64,000 nucleotides of DNA, taken from Brachynemurus nebulosus (Eukaryota > Arthropoda > Insecta > Neuroptera > Myrmeleontidae). The DNA is taken from the NCBI GenBank assembly GCA_035578155.1, contig JAPWDM010000001.1, forward strand, positions 160,677,498 to 160,741,497. Direction: 5' to 3'. Under the pieces are notes generated by a model, which saw only the letters and a program-made list of their open reading frames with translations, did no database searches and was not told the origin of the DNA. This document shows, piece after piece, positions 26,201 through 34,768 of this stretch (position 1 is its first letter; each line of letters begins with the position of its first letter). The translations under genes and the position numbers were made by a program.

Positions 26201-29200
26201 TTATAAGTACAATTTAAAAATTTAAATTTTTTATTGTTCAGTGATACTCGATTACACGTAGTTCTCGACTACTTGTACTTAGATTACACGTAGTCCGTAA
26301 AAAATGCCTGGAATACTCCAATATTAATTTTTTAATATTTTATGTTAATATTGATTCCTATAAATTATCGTCAATTTTTAATTTTTAAATCTTACATAAT
26401 TACAGTCAAACCTGGATAAGGGAGAACTGGATAAGCAAGAAAACTGTAAGTGAGAGTAATTGCCAGGTCCCGTAACTTTACCACTCTAAAACCTCTATGA
26501 GTGAGAAACAACAACCTGTATAAGTGAGAGTCGTTTTTCGCTTGTGAACGTCTATAACTGAGACTGCTAATTGCCTGTACCTCTGTAAGCGACAGTTAAA
26601 CGTATTTAACATTTGCTATTTATGACTCATTCTTAAATTTCAAAGAACTTATACATATTTCATTAGAATGCCTGAATGTGCTTATGTTCTTGTTTTCTTA
26701 TAATTCGAGGAACTCATTTTCTATTCAAATAGCCAAAATGCATTTTTTTTTTTTTTTTGTAAGCTTATCTATGTCCAAATATGTATATGTATATTATTCT
26801 AATAAGTAGTATCAGTAGTATCCATACAATACATGTATGTTCCTCAATACATATTGGTTATATTTTTTCTAGACCTCTATAAGTGAGATAAACCTCTCCC
26901 GTACCTCTGTAAGCTAGAAACTCGGGTTAGTGAGAAACCTCTATAAGAGAAGAATAGATCGCGGTCCCTTCAAGTGTCGCTTATCCAGGTTCGACTGTAC
27001 TAGATATTAAATGTTCAATATTCCTATAAATCTCTAATCTGAAGTCTGAATACGTTAACATACAGGTCGACCAGGTCGACTCACGAGACGACCATAACCC
27101 TAACACTATACCGGCTTAAGTATGACGAAAGATAAGGCATATAATTATGTTCTGAATTTTTATGGCAGTATATTTATAGCAGCCCTAATGTGGAATAAAA
27201 CCTATTTTTGTTTCTAAAAATCGTAGAAAAACTAAAAATATTATTCTTGATAAATATTACAAAACTCTATAAATGATGCAAAATTTTTAATATTATTTCA
27301 TAATACACGGAACATTTTATGAATAGACGTTGATATTTAAATTAGCTAACACGTGTGAAATAACCTTTAACATTTTCATCATTGACAATAATTCAAATAA
27401 AATAATTGGATTTAAATTCCTTCTGATTACATTTTTGCAAAATGAATCAGTTTTATGGAAAGATATTTTCTCTCTAACTAAAATCCCGCCAAAAAATCCA
27501 AAGTCACCTAACTAATTGATTTTATTATTAAGAGTACCCCCACTTTCAGTACAATACTTCCTGAACTATATTGTGCTACTCGCTATTCATAATGAAAAAA
27601 TATAAGGCCCGATTTACATTAACGCTCCGCTCTCGCTACGATATCACTCCGCTCCAGGTTCGATAAAATATTCTTATACAATAAACGATGAGTGTATTCA
27701 CATCATCGCTTTGATATCGGTCCGATCTCAGTCACGGTTCGCTCTCGCTCCAATGCCACTCCAATATCAATACCACTCAGGTAATATTTTTCGGAGCAAT
27801 ATCAGACTTGTTATGGATTGTACCTATAGTGTAAACACTTTTTTCATTCCACTCCACTCCACTTGCATGCAGTTGTTATGCCCCAGAGCGGCATTATAAT
27901 GTGAATGGAGAACGAATAGGTACCAGCATGATATCAGCACTGTAATGTGAACACAACAAGATTATATCGAACCGGGAGCGGAGTGATATCGTATCGAGAG
28001 CGGAGTGTTAATGTAAATCGGGCCTAATTGTACCTATGTGGTGATGATAATAAGTAGTTTAAGAAACCGGTACAAATAGCCGTCCCAAAAAAATTTGTCG
28101 GAACACCGGGAGAAGAAATATAAAACCAGAACAAATTCGAAAAAACCTGGATGTATCACGAATTATCACCATAGTGATAATTTTCGAGAAGGGCCGTCCA
28201 TAAAATACGTCACGCAAAATTCATGCATTTTTAACCCCCCCCCTGCCTTTTGTCACACTGCATGAGATTTTTTTCAATCCTCTACCTAAGGGTCCGTCCA
28301 CACGCTCAAGCTTTACCACCGACTTACTTGCGCAAACCAGGTTTGTGCAAGTAAACATGTACATATTTTCTCATCCATACGTACATGTTTACTTGCACAA
28401 AACTGGTTTGCGTAAGTAAGTCGGTGGTAAAGCTTGAGCCGTGTGGACGGACCTTAATAATACATCACAAAACCTGAAGCCCCCCCCCCCAATTGAATGA
28501 TTATATTTTTATGATTATTTAGTAACACAAAAAAATGTCTAAACAATTTCATTTGTTCACAGAATCTCAGTGTAACACAAAATTGTTGTTATTCTTTGGA
28601 GATTTACTACAATTTAGTGTTTAATCACTCAAGTAAAATTGAGAATTAAGAGATGTTTAATTAGAACTAAAAACAAAAACAAATATTTAAAAGTAATTAT
28701 AAGAAATCGTACAAATAACTTTCACATTCCTATTATTATTAAAACAATATAATATTAAAATGTTAATTATCAATGATAACTAACAAATTATCACCGATGA
28801 CTGATAAATATTTTTTAAAATAAATTACAAAAGATATATTAGGTACGTTAGGTACAATCGGACCTTGATAAGCAAAAACTGAGTAAGAAACTCTATGAGT
28901 GAAACTAATTGTGAAAAAGTTTGAACATCTATATGAGATAGTAGAGTTCTCTCATCTGTGTATCCATTAACTGCTATATAGTTGGCAGTCTAAAAATTTC
29001 TTTTTAACTGAAAATACTTTTGTTCCATTGGGAATCATTTGGGAAAATTTAGGAATATAATTTTTTTATTTAAGACATTATAATTAGTGAATAATTAATT
29101 AGTCTTTTTTAGCGTATAGTTAGCAGATCATGAAAATAAAAAATATTTAATTTTACGTTATTTGATAGTAAATAGTTTGGAAAGAACATTAAAATTAATC

Positions 29201-32006
29201 ACACCATTTAATAATAATAAAATTTAATAATAATACAATCATTAATTATTAAAAAATAGTCAAAAATAAAGAAGTAAACGATAATAATAAATTTCAAATT
29301 ACAATACAAAGGGAAATTGGCGCTACGAGTGGTGAAAAAAGAAAACGTAATATGTGCCATTTTCGTGGCCAATTCTGGCAATTCTTCCGTTGGAGTTCGT
29401 GGTCCTTGTGTAGCGTTCATGTTATTCCGTCTGAACTTTGAATACACTCTAAAACGCTGCCCACACGCGACAGCTTGTTGACCAATCCGTTAATTTATTG
29501 TCGATGATTTCGATAGGTGATACTGATAGCTAATTGTAAGTCGCTCGACTTCGCGAGTGTCACGAGTAGTTTATAATAGTCTATGGTAACAGAGACAAAT
29601 TATGTGTCTGGGGGAAAAATCACGTTCTTCATTGAATTATAGTTTGTTTTTTTTTGTAACGCTAGACAATCCGTGCATATACGCAGTAAACTTCCCCAGT
29701 GGCCGGCAATATTTTTAACACGTTGATGCAACGCAATTTACTACGTACAAACAAGCGTACACCAATAAGGTATACAAACATTGCTCGCTCTCTGTATAGT
29801 TACTCTGGGTAACGGAGCGATGCGATATGACCTATAATTAAGGTGACCAGATTTGTAAAGAGTCAAAACGGGACAGCCGCCTTTACCAGAGCGTTTGAGG
29901 GGTAGGGAATACTCCCCATGAGTAAAGGGGGTCCCGGAAAATTTTTGAAAATTTAAGTCAATAATGGTGTTTTTAAAGTCATTTGAGTGCTAATTTTTCT
30001 TTCTACCATAAAATTAATTTGGTGGTGGATGATTTCACCACCACTGTAGCATGAGACTTTTGATAATGAAACGATAATTTGGATAGAATAATTTGTGTTA
30101 GGAGTAGGAAAATAGAAAAACAAAAGGATATTATCAAGGAAGTCATGGCCAAACCTCTTACACCAGTGATAATATTTTATTCAGAATAATAAACAAGTTC
30201 ATTTTATCATCAGAGTATCAATAATACAATTAGACATCTTCTTAGCCTAATGATAAGGTATTGTTGGGAATTTATTTATTTATGATGCTTTAGTTTAGTT
30301 TAGAACATCGGTGCGGAGTTGGAAAGCCAACTCAATACTGCAAAAATTAATACGCCCTCTCATATTTGGGAAAAGACGAAAGAACCCAAGTAAAGGATTT
30401 TAAAGGTAGTTAAAATTATTTCAAATAATGAATAAAACTTTTCATAAAATAGCGTATAAGTTCAAATATTTCCAAAACGGGACAAATGGGCATCCCGAGA
30501 AGTTTGGTCGGGACACCGGGACATGTCTCCGAAAAACGGGACTGTCCCGTTGAAAACGGGACGTCTGGTCACCTTACCTATAATACATTACATATTGTGC
30601 AGCAGACCTGTTGTAACTATTGCACCTATTACATTTACATATTATGTTATTCGTCTATAATGTTTACAAAAATCATCACTACACTGAAGGTGTGTTACCC
30701 ATGTTACCGGCCAAATCTATATATTTTTGTTTTGAACACTTACCAATATATTTTTGTTAATGTGACTGTTTTTTGTTTATTTACCAGAAAACCCCTCCCA
30801 ACGAATTCTGATACAGCACCCACTCAGGTCTAGTTACGCCACTGTTTAAGTGCTTTAAACCTTTTAAACGGATGCACAACCAGTTACATAAATGTAAATA
30901 AATACATAATAAAGACATTTAAATTTTTTATTTAATTAACCCGTTAGCGCCCATTGTGCACGCTTGTGTACACCTATCAAATTGTTTTTTTTTTTTTTTT
31001 TTTAATTTAAAACATATTCTATTAAAAAAAGGAACTTCAAAGTGTTAACAAATTAACATGCTGTGTGAAAAAACTGTTGAAGACAATTATGCCCACCGTA
31101 TACGGTTCTGTACACGTGAGAAGTCATAAAGTCAAAAAAAAAATTTTCTTTTTTTCTTCATTATTTTCTATGGTTTTACCTTATTTTCATTAATTTAATC
31201 TAGAAAAAGACTAAAATTAAAACAGTTTCGCCATGGGCGTTAATGGGTTAATATGAAACATACAGTCATACAGGTTTAGAAGTCATGTAACACTTTTTAT
31301 TTGAAATCACATGTAATAGATAAATAAAATAAAGAAAACATATTTTTGGAATAAGTTGATTACGGTATCTTCAGTAGAACTATCAATTTTAGGCAACAGA
31401 ACCAAATTACTCTACAAGTTATCATTTTTGAATGCACGGACGGGCGTAAATAATAAAATATAAAATTACCGTTTTTAACGGAATTAACGGAACCCTAAAT
31501 ATGTAAATCAAATTGAAGAATTATTGGATATTCATAAACATTTAATAACTTCGACATGATTTTTTAAAATGCTTTATTTTTTTAATTATTCAAAAAGTTA
31601 CGAGATTTTAATTACCTGCTTACATTCACCGAGCAAAAATAGATTAGGAAAAGTAATTATATGTGCTAGTCTCTCAGTAGTACAATTAATTTTTAATGAA
31701 TTCCTATTACATCACACGTTTTCAAATTACGACGAAGGTCAAGCTCACTTTTAAAATTTTATTCAATCAGTGAAAGTAAAATTAACAGTTTTGAATACAA
31801 AAAAACTGCATATGTTATTTACGAAACAAAGACCATTAAACCAAAATTTTAAAATATTAATCGACAGTTTTTGAAAATTATTAATAAAACTACTGCTAAT
31901 TTAAAATATCATTGTCAACTCAAGAAGCGAACTTTAAAAAAAAAAAAAAAGTTTCAAATAACTCACCCACAACAAAACAAAATACTAATAACTTAAATAA
32001 AACCAT
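14117..32006 (-). CDS. obst-B: Obstructor-B / CPAP3-type cuticular protein with three chitin-binding domains
   Basis: This is a secreted chitin-binding protein of the apical extracellular matrix; in other insects the family acts in cuticle and tracheal chitin assembly. The CDS joins six exons: 31967-32006, 19261-19438, 19060-19193, 16219-16419, 15616-15811, 14117-14285. All junctions are GT-AG with matching phases, giving 305 aa. Residues 1-18 are a signal peptide (MVLFKLLVFCFVVGTVLA, cut before IPQ). A polar linker (19-57) follows, then three six-cysteine peritrophin-A (CBM14) domains: about 58-111 (C58, C71, C77, C87, C103, C111), 126-181 and 191-250. The tail is CADWYKGQLTDEELDALENP and then basic/proline-rich. 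The linker, domain spacing and CADWYKG tail fit obst-B best; another CPAP3 paralogue is the alternative. Intron 1 is 12.5 kb and full of transposons. Confidence 0.9.
14489..14681. mobile_element. Short hAT-like MITE in obst-B intron 5
   Basis: It starts CAGGGCACGTGCCCCGGG and ends GGGTCCGGCCCTG, resembling the MITE at 785-981 and unusually GC-rich for this region. The flanking octamers GTGTCAGC and CTCACGGC do not match, so the copy is old or its ends are misplaced. Confidence 0.5.
15616..15811 (-). CDS. obst-B: obst-B exon 5 (chitin-binding domain 3)
   Basis: It covers residues 186-249, containing HPRYADPQDCQYFYVCINGD and NGCKLGQAFDD. The domain-3 cysteines are C191, C211, C217, C228, C241 and the split C250. 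The donor is GTAAGT. Confidence 0.9.
15857..16188. mobile_element. Hairpin MITE of 332 bp in obst-B intron 4
   Basis: Arms of about 145 bp are inverted copies, starting TGGCCCAATTCGTATCGGCG and ending CGCCGATACGAATTGGTCCA, with a short spacer near 16010-16040. Clear target duplications were not found. Confidence 0.75.
16219..16419 (-). CDS. obst-B: obst-B exon 4 (chitin-binding domain 2)
   Basis: It covers residues 119-184, with cysteines C126, C141, C147, C157, C170 and C181 and the aromatic-rich FYYCVDGKFNMITCPEGL core. Acceptor TTTACAG and donor GTAAAT keep phase 1 on both sides. Confidence 0.9.
17867..18867 (+). mobile_element. TA-flanked DNA transposon relic with pipsqueak-like start (pogo/Tigger-like)
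   Basis: The 1-kb element in obst-B intron 3 has inverted ends GGGTAAAGTGGAGTAAGT and ACTTACCCCACTTTACCC, with TA at both borders. The motif GCGCACTTACCCC or a variant recurs inside at about 18230, 18310 and 18630. A plus-strand ORF at 18388-18573 starts MVRNYIRKTARSTQYSAVAL, which resembles the N-terminus of the pipsqueak-type HTH of pogo/Tigger transposases. It then degenerates to a stop after 61 codons. The rest of the transposase is missing. Confidence 0.7.
18388..18573 (+). pseudogene. N-terminal fragment of a pipsqueak-HTH transposase-like ORF
   Basis: The 61 codons begin MVRNYIRKTARSTQ and continue ALETALDDI, followed by IPLNY where the HTH family has an IP turn. After about residue 37 the composition becomes AT-driven. 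The DDE catalytic part is absent. It lies inside the TA-flanked element at 17867-18867. Confidence 0.5.
19060..19193 (-). CDS. obst-B: obst-B exon 3 (second half of domain 1)
   Basis: It covers residues 74-117, from YYDCRDGVITEKLCPDGMVF to CSSRPKL, with C77, C87, C103 and C111. The acceptor ATGCTAG completes K73; the donor is GTAAGT. Confidence 0.9.
19261..19438 (-). CDS. obst-B: obst-B exon 2 (end of signal peptide, linker, start of domain 1)
   Basis: It begins with the last signal residues TVLA, then IPQAPG, a charged linker (RKQQAAEQSRRKNARPAAET) and CPEPNGFFADAEQCD. The acceptor is CTCCAG and the donor GTATGT. The open frame on the opposite strand here is a shadow. Confidence 0.9.
19667..20318. 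mobile_element. hAT-like element, 652 bp, in obst-B intron 1
   Basis: The ends CAGTGTCGTAACTAG and AGTTACGTCACTG are imperfect inverted repeats of the CAGTG hAT type. The flanking octamers CTTCTAGC and GTTCTAGC match at 7 of 8 positions. No coding content was seen. Confidence 0.65.
20368..20602. mobile_element. Degenerate hAT-like MITE
   Basis: Left end GTGCTGAATTTACACTAG and right end AGAATAAATCCGACCCT are roughly inverted. The flanks TATCATCA and AATCATCA match 7 of 8. GC-rich ends and the internal TTTTTTGCTCGTCACTT resemble the element at 14489-14681. Confidence 0.5.
21397..21834 (+). pseudogene. Decayed coding-like stretch of unknown origin
   Basis: An 80-codon frame (start MVTQLGSFINDINALIKTAN, stop near 21639) is followed, in another frame overlapping its end, by about 60 open codons. 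Those include RRRVADSQFRFIHEVSETS and GHRMEDWYNYQSQNK. Amino-acid composition is protein-like and the local GC is above its neighbours. The frame break suggests a pseudogene, perhaps from a retroelement or host gene. I do not recognise a family. It lies inside obst-B intron 1. Confidence 0.35.
24091..24324. mobile_element. TA-flanked MITE, short member of the 37131 family
   Basis: The ends TAGGGTAAAAGCTCCCTTTG and AAAGGGGGCTTTTACCCTA are inverted, with TA borders. The interior, with GAAGTTATTTCTGAAAGAAA and a copy of ATGTCAAAACTGTT, matches the right part of the 1.15-kb element at 37131-38283. Confidence 0.8.
24505..25095. repeat. Two imperfect hairpins around CCTGCGGG
   Basis: Hairpins near 24510-24567 (loop ACTCGACCCTGCGGGTCTCG) and 25008-25095 (loop ACTCGCCCTGCGGGCTCGC) share a GC-rich apex. 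The second has arms AAGCTTATTTCTCACTCAT and ATTCGTGAAAAATAAGCC. They are GC islands in AT-rich intron DNA. Function is unknown. Confidence 0.4.
25140..25990. repeat. Satellite-like tandem repeat, 170-210 bp period
   Basis: About five diverged units share AGAAATGTTTAAAAGCA, ATAACATTAGG and TAATATGAAATGTC. The phrase AATATGAAATG recurs at about 25358, 25569, 25739 and 25910. A further copy is at 23385-23520, and inverted copies lie at about 54130-54240 and 55412-55620. The open frames in this stretch are products of the repeat. Confidence 0.7.
26401..26999. mobile_element. Tigger/pogo-like TA-flanked MITE, 599 bp
   Basis: It begins TACAGTCAAACCTGGATAAG and ends CTTATCCAGGTTCGACTGTA with TA borders. 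The inside is a string of variants of CTCTATAAGTGAGA on one strand, a pattern known from Tigger-type termini. It has no ORF. Confidence 0.75.
27606..28024. mobile_element. PIF/Harbinger-like MITE, TAA target duplication
   Basis: The 419-bp element has ends GGCCCGATTTACATTAACGC and GTTAATGTAAATCGGGCC, flanked by TAA at 27603-27605 and 28025-28027. Internal repeats of CGCTCTCGCT and GATATC are present. The 3-bp TWA duplication suggests PIF/Harbinger. Confidence 0.7.
28190..28500. repeat. Poly-C-containing repeat interrupted by a 165-bp hairpin MITE
   Basis: A sequence starting GGGCCGTCCATAAAATACGT with two poly-C runs (about 28237 and 28482) is split by a MITE at 28290-28454. That MITE starts GGGTCCGTCCACACG, ends CGTGTGGACGGACCT, and is flanked by TAA on both sides. 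Its arms, of about 70 bp, pair almost perfectly. Confidence 0.6.
29208..29423 (-). other. Candidate first exon of an unidentified gene
   Basis: The minus-strand frame starts MNATQGPRTPTEELPELATK at 29423 within a locally GC-richer, promoter-like patch (29380-29560). It then turns AT-rich with no clear splice donor. It would be nested inside obst-B intron 1 on the same strand. No matching downstream exon was found, so this may be chance. Confidence 0.25.
29839..30576. mobile_element. hAT-like element, 738 bp, exact 8-bp target duplication
   Basis: The ends TAAGGTGACCAGAT and TCTGGTCACCTTA are inverted. CCTATAAT is duplicated exactly at 29831-29838 and 30577-30584. Both subterminal regions carry CGGGAC motifs. 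No transposase remains. Confidence 0.8.
30940..31247. mobile_element. piggyBac-like MITE with TTAA target
   Basis: The 308-bp element starts CCCGTTAGCGCCCAT and ends ATGGGCGTTAATGGG. It is flanked by TTAA at 30936-30939 and 31248-31251. The TTAA target with CCC/GGG ends is the piggyBac signature. It has no ORF. Confidence 0.7.
31967..32006 (-). CDS. obst-B: obst-B exon 1 (signal peptide)
   Basis: ATG at 32006 starts MVLFKLLVFCFVV plus the first base of G14, then the donor GTGAGT. Phase 1 fits exon 2 exactly, so that GTVLA completes a normal signal peptide. No other ATG upstream of exon 2 gives a signal sequence. The assignment rests on phase, hydrophobicity and donor quality. A TATAAA at 32032-32037 is too close to the ATG to be an ordinary TATA box for this start. 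Confidence 0.8.
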
Positions 32007-32789
32007 TGTTTAGTAGTTTTGCAGGCACCACTTTATACTGAATTTAATTAATCTATAATAAGAAGTAATGCGATAAAGTTTGAAAGGTAGTGGAGGTACG
32101 CTGATCCCCACATCCACTTATAACAAATTCTTCAAGTAAGCGGTACAAACGGTATACCTGATATACCTAGTCATTCAAAACCAATCGCGAAAGGTAATCT
32201 AGTCTGAAGCTATTAATAATAATTTATCCAAACTGCTTAAGAATTTATAATCTACCATGAATGAATACTACTCAATGAATATTTTGTTATAAGTATGTTA
32301 ATAATACATATAAAACTACGGCTGGCAAATAATTTTGATCGAATAGCATCTAAGTACTAATATTTTTGCTCTTTTTCGTCTAGTTTTTAAGTTTCATTGA
32401 AAATTGTAAACAAAACCTTAGCTTTTCGAACTTACGCAATCATCTTTTTCGACATTTTTAAATAGCTGACGATAAATTTAAAGTGTGTTAAAAACTAAAT
32501 TTTCCCTTATTTTTAACATAGATATGATTAATGACCGTTTCTACTAGCGTAAACTGGCTGCTTATAATCTCATCGAAGTAACTACGATATAAACTAAGTC
32601 GATAGTTACTCTTTTAGAGTCAAAATAGAACATGTCTTTCACACTAATATTATTCTTTTTATACAATCTTGTTTTCTAATTCGATTAGTACAAAAAATGG
32701 AACTAAAGTTATTTAAATTATAGATGAAATAATTTAATTAATATTTGTATAGTAATTAAAAAATTATTTAGTTTAGTAGTTTAAAAAAT

Positions 32790-33130
32790 GTGATGGTGCA
32801 AAGAATCTCACTCGAGCTTCTTATGGTGAAATTTACAAATTGTCATTGGAGGCGTACAGATTCTATACGTCTCTAATTAATTAACAGTAGAAATACATTA
32901 GATAATAAATATATACTATACGTGCGCCTCTAGCGATATAATTTAGAAGCTGTATAAGAAAAATGCCATAAAAATAAATATTTAAAAAAAAGAAAAAATT
33001 AATTATTATTTACATATCATCAATGAAATGCTTCTATGTTATAATATAAATGTACACTCAAAGATAGTTTCTAATTTCACCACCAGAAACATGCCCGTTA
33101 TCTTTTTGTCGAGTAATTAAATTCCATTTA
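32790..33130. repeat. Diverged copies of a MITE family also at 51540-52210
   Basis: AAAGAATCTCAC at about 32800 and CACCACCAGAAACATG near 33080 resemble AAAGATTCTCAC and ACCACCAGAAGTACG near 51560-51640. Ends are unclear. A minus frame in this stretch is not gene-like. Confidence 0.4.
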
Positions 33131-33303
33131 AAACCGTCTTTGCTTGTTTTACAAAATAATGCAAAAATTATCTCCGCTAATATATACTTCGAATCAATTG
33201 CGTTTGCTACAAAAGTTTTCACCTTAGTAGCAAACAGTCTTTTACTCAAATTTTCATAGCTTTAACACTTCTGAATTTCAAACATAATACTATTATTCTA
33301 GAC

Positions 33304-33425
33304 CAGCGCTTCTTAGTTGTTTTTATTTATGACCCGATTTTCCAACACGAAATTTTTTGCGAAGTAGTTTTCATTTCGTTTTGCGATTTCATTTAGAGTC
33401 ACGATCCATAGTTTGAGAAGTACTG
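33304..33425. mobile_element. 122-bp hAT-like MITE
   Basis: The ends CAGCGCTTCTTAG and TTTGAGAAGTACTG are imperfect inverted repeats. TTCTAGAC is duplicated exactly at 33296-33303 and 33426-33433. Confidence 0.75.
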
Positions 33426-33783
33426 TTCTAGACTAAACTACTGTTACCAAATCTTACGAACGTAATTGCAAACTTACCGATTCGAATGCCTCGATTAAAC
33501 AAAACTTAATCTTCCTAAAATAAAATGAAGGGTTTAAGAAAATATATATTAATGAGCCAATAAGAAAAAACTATGTAAGAATGTAAGAGAATCAAAAAAC
33601 ATATAAAACAAGAAAAAAGAAAACGGAAAAATTATAAAAGAAAAATGAATTGGAATAAGTAAAAAACTCCACAATTTCAAATTATGTGATTATTTTCTTA
33701 AAATTAATCTACAATAACACAGAATTGTTTTCTTTTTTAAAAAAAATGCAAGTACATTATAAACGATCTTTCAAAGAAAGCTG

Positions 33784-33936
33784 CTACATATTTTTAAATT
33801 CACCAGAATTATTCAACATAAGTATATTTGGATTTTCTTTTTCGAAGTTTGTCGGTGCACGTTCACGTTCATCTTCACCCCATTCACCTAATGAATTCAT
33901 CACATCCGGTTGTTGTCGTCTCTCTTCCTCCTCTTT
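33784..33936 (-). CDS. Last exon of an unidentified gene (acidic, charged C-terminus)
   Basis: The minus-strand exon follows a good acceptor (TTTATTCTTTAG). It reads 50 codons from KEEEERRQQPDVMNSLGEWG to NSGEFKNM and a TAG at 33784-33786. GC and codon use stand out from the flanks, and the tract is charged and hydrophilic like a cytoplasmic tail. I do not recognise the family. A preceding exon may be 34040-34125, and earlier exons were not found. It lies between obst-B and FKBP59 on the same strand. Confidence 0.55.
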   Translation of the reverse strand, partial: KEEEERRQQPDVMNSLGEWGEDERERAPTNFEKENPNILMLNNSGEFKNM

Positions 33937-34039
33937 CTAAAGAATAAATAAAAGAACAGTTGTGCACATCATATCAAATTTATTGGATTTTTTTTTAAAT
34001 TACAATTTTACTTTAAACATTTGTATTATATGGAAATAC

Positions 34040-34125
34040 TTTGTTTTCACCAAGTTCATTGTACACAATTATTTTGTTCTCAACGTTAAATTTTTCACAA
34101 TTAGTCAAGCCGTTTTCAAACATTA
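34040..34125 (-). CDS. Possible penultimate exon of the same unidentified gene
   Basis: Acceptor TTTTTGTAG is followed by TA plus 28 codons reading MFENGLTNCEKFNVENKI and on to NELGENK, then a donor GTATTT. The phase fits the exon at 33784-33936 across a 103-nt intron. Evidence is composition and splice phase only. Read without splicing, the frame runs 8 more codons to a stop. Confidence 0.35.
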
Positions 34126-34367
34126 CTACAAAAATTGACTACGATTTTCCTTTATTACACATATTAAGCTATTTAATAAACATCAGTATAAACATTTTTT
34201 TTATAACATATAAAAATGAAAACACGTACACACCATTACTAGCGAAGGATTATAAAATCAGTTTTTTACTGTTACAGAATTTCTTTATGCAAAAAAAGTA
34301 AACTTAATGGAATGTACAGGGAACATTAAAATATGCAGAGGGAGTCTTAAGGAGTAGAACATATATA

Positions 34368-34582
34368 CCCCATTTCAAATACAATTCTGCATGAGTCACC
34401 GTTAAAAAATTAAATAATTCTTATATTCGAAACAAATCAATCTTCTATTCTTTCTAAAAACAAACTGCAAATTTAAAATTTACGCATTTGCAACAATGGA
34501 AGAGATAAAGCTAAGAAAACGGGAATTCCTTAAATTCGTAAGTGATAAATCATGCATAAATTTAAGTGAAATAGATTATACT
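34368..34582 (+). repeat. Dispersed repeat, copy 2
   Basis: It matches 54240-54447 directly and 10345-10566 in inverted orientation, with TTCTTATATTCGAAACAAAT and AATGGAAGAGATAAAGCTA as diagnostic strings. Confidence 0.65.
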
Positions 34583-34735
34583 AGCTAAGGGGCTATTCAT
34601 AACAACATCGCCCGTAAGCACATTGATTAAAAACAAGTACACTTTTAATATTTCTATCCACTGACATTAGAATGTGTATGTACCTTACACTAGATGGAGT
34701 ACACATTATTATTATTTTTTTTTATTTTATTTTTA

Positions 34736-34768
<33 letters not shown>

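Noticed and set aside
32032..32037. TATAAA as the obst-B core promoter
   Set aside because: Only 26 bp upstream of the ATG, so transcription would start at or after the start codon.
33058..33249. Minus-strand 63-codon frame
   Set aside because: It overlaps a diverged MITE fragment, and the composition follows the AT bias.
33479..33515. Possible 36-nt minus-strand exon between a TTTTAG acceptor and a GTAAGT donor
   Set aside because: It lies beyond the stop of the exon at 33784 and cannot be joined to any gene seen.
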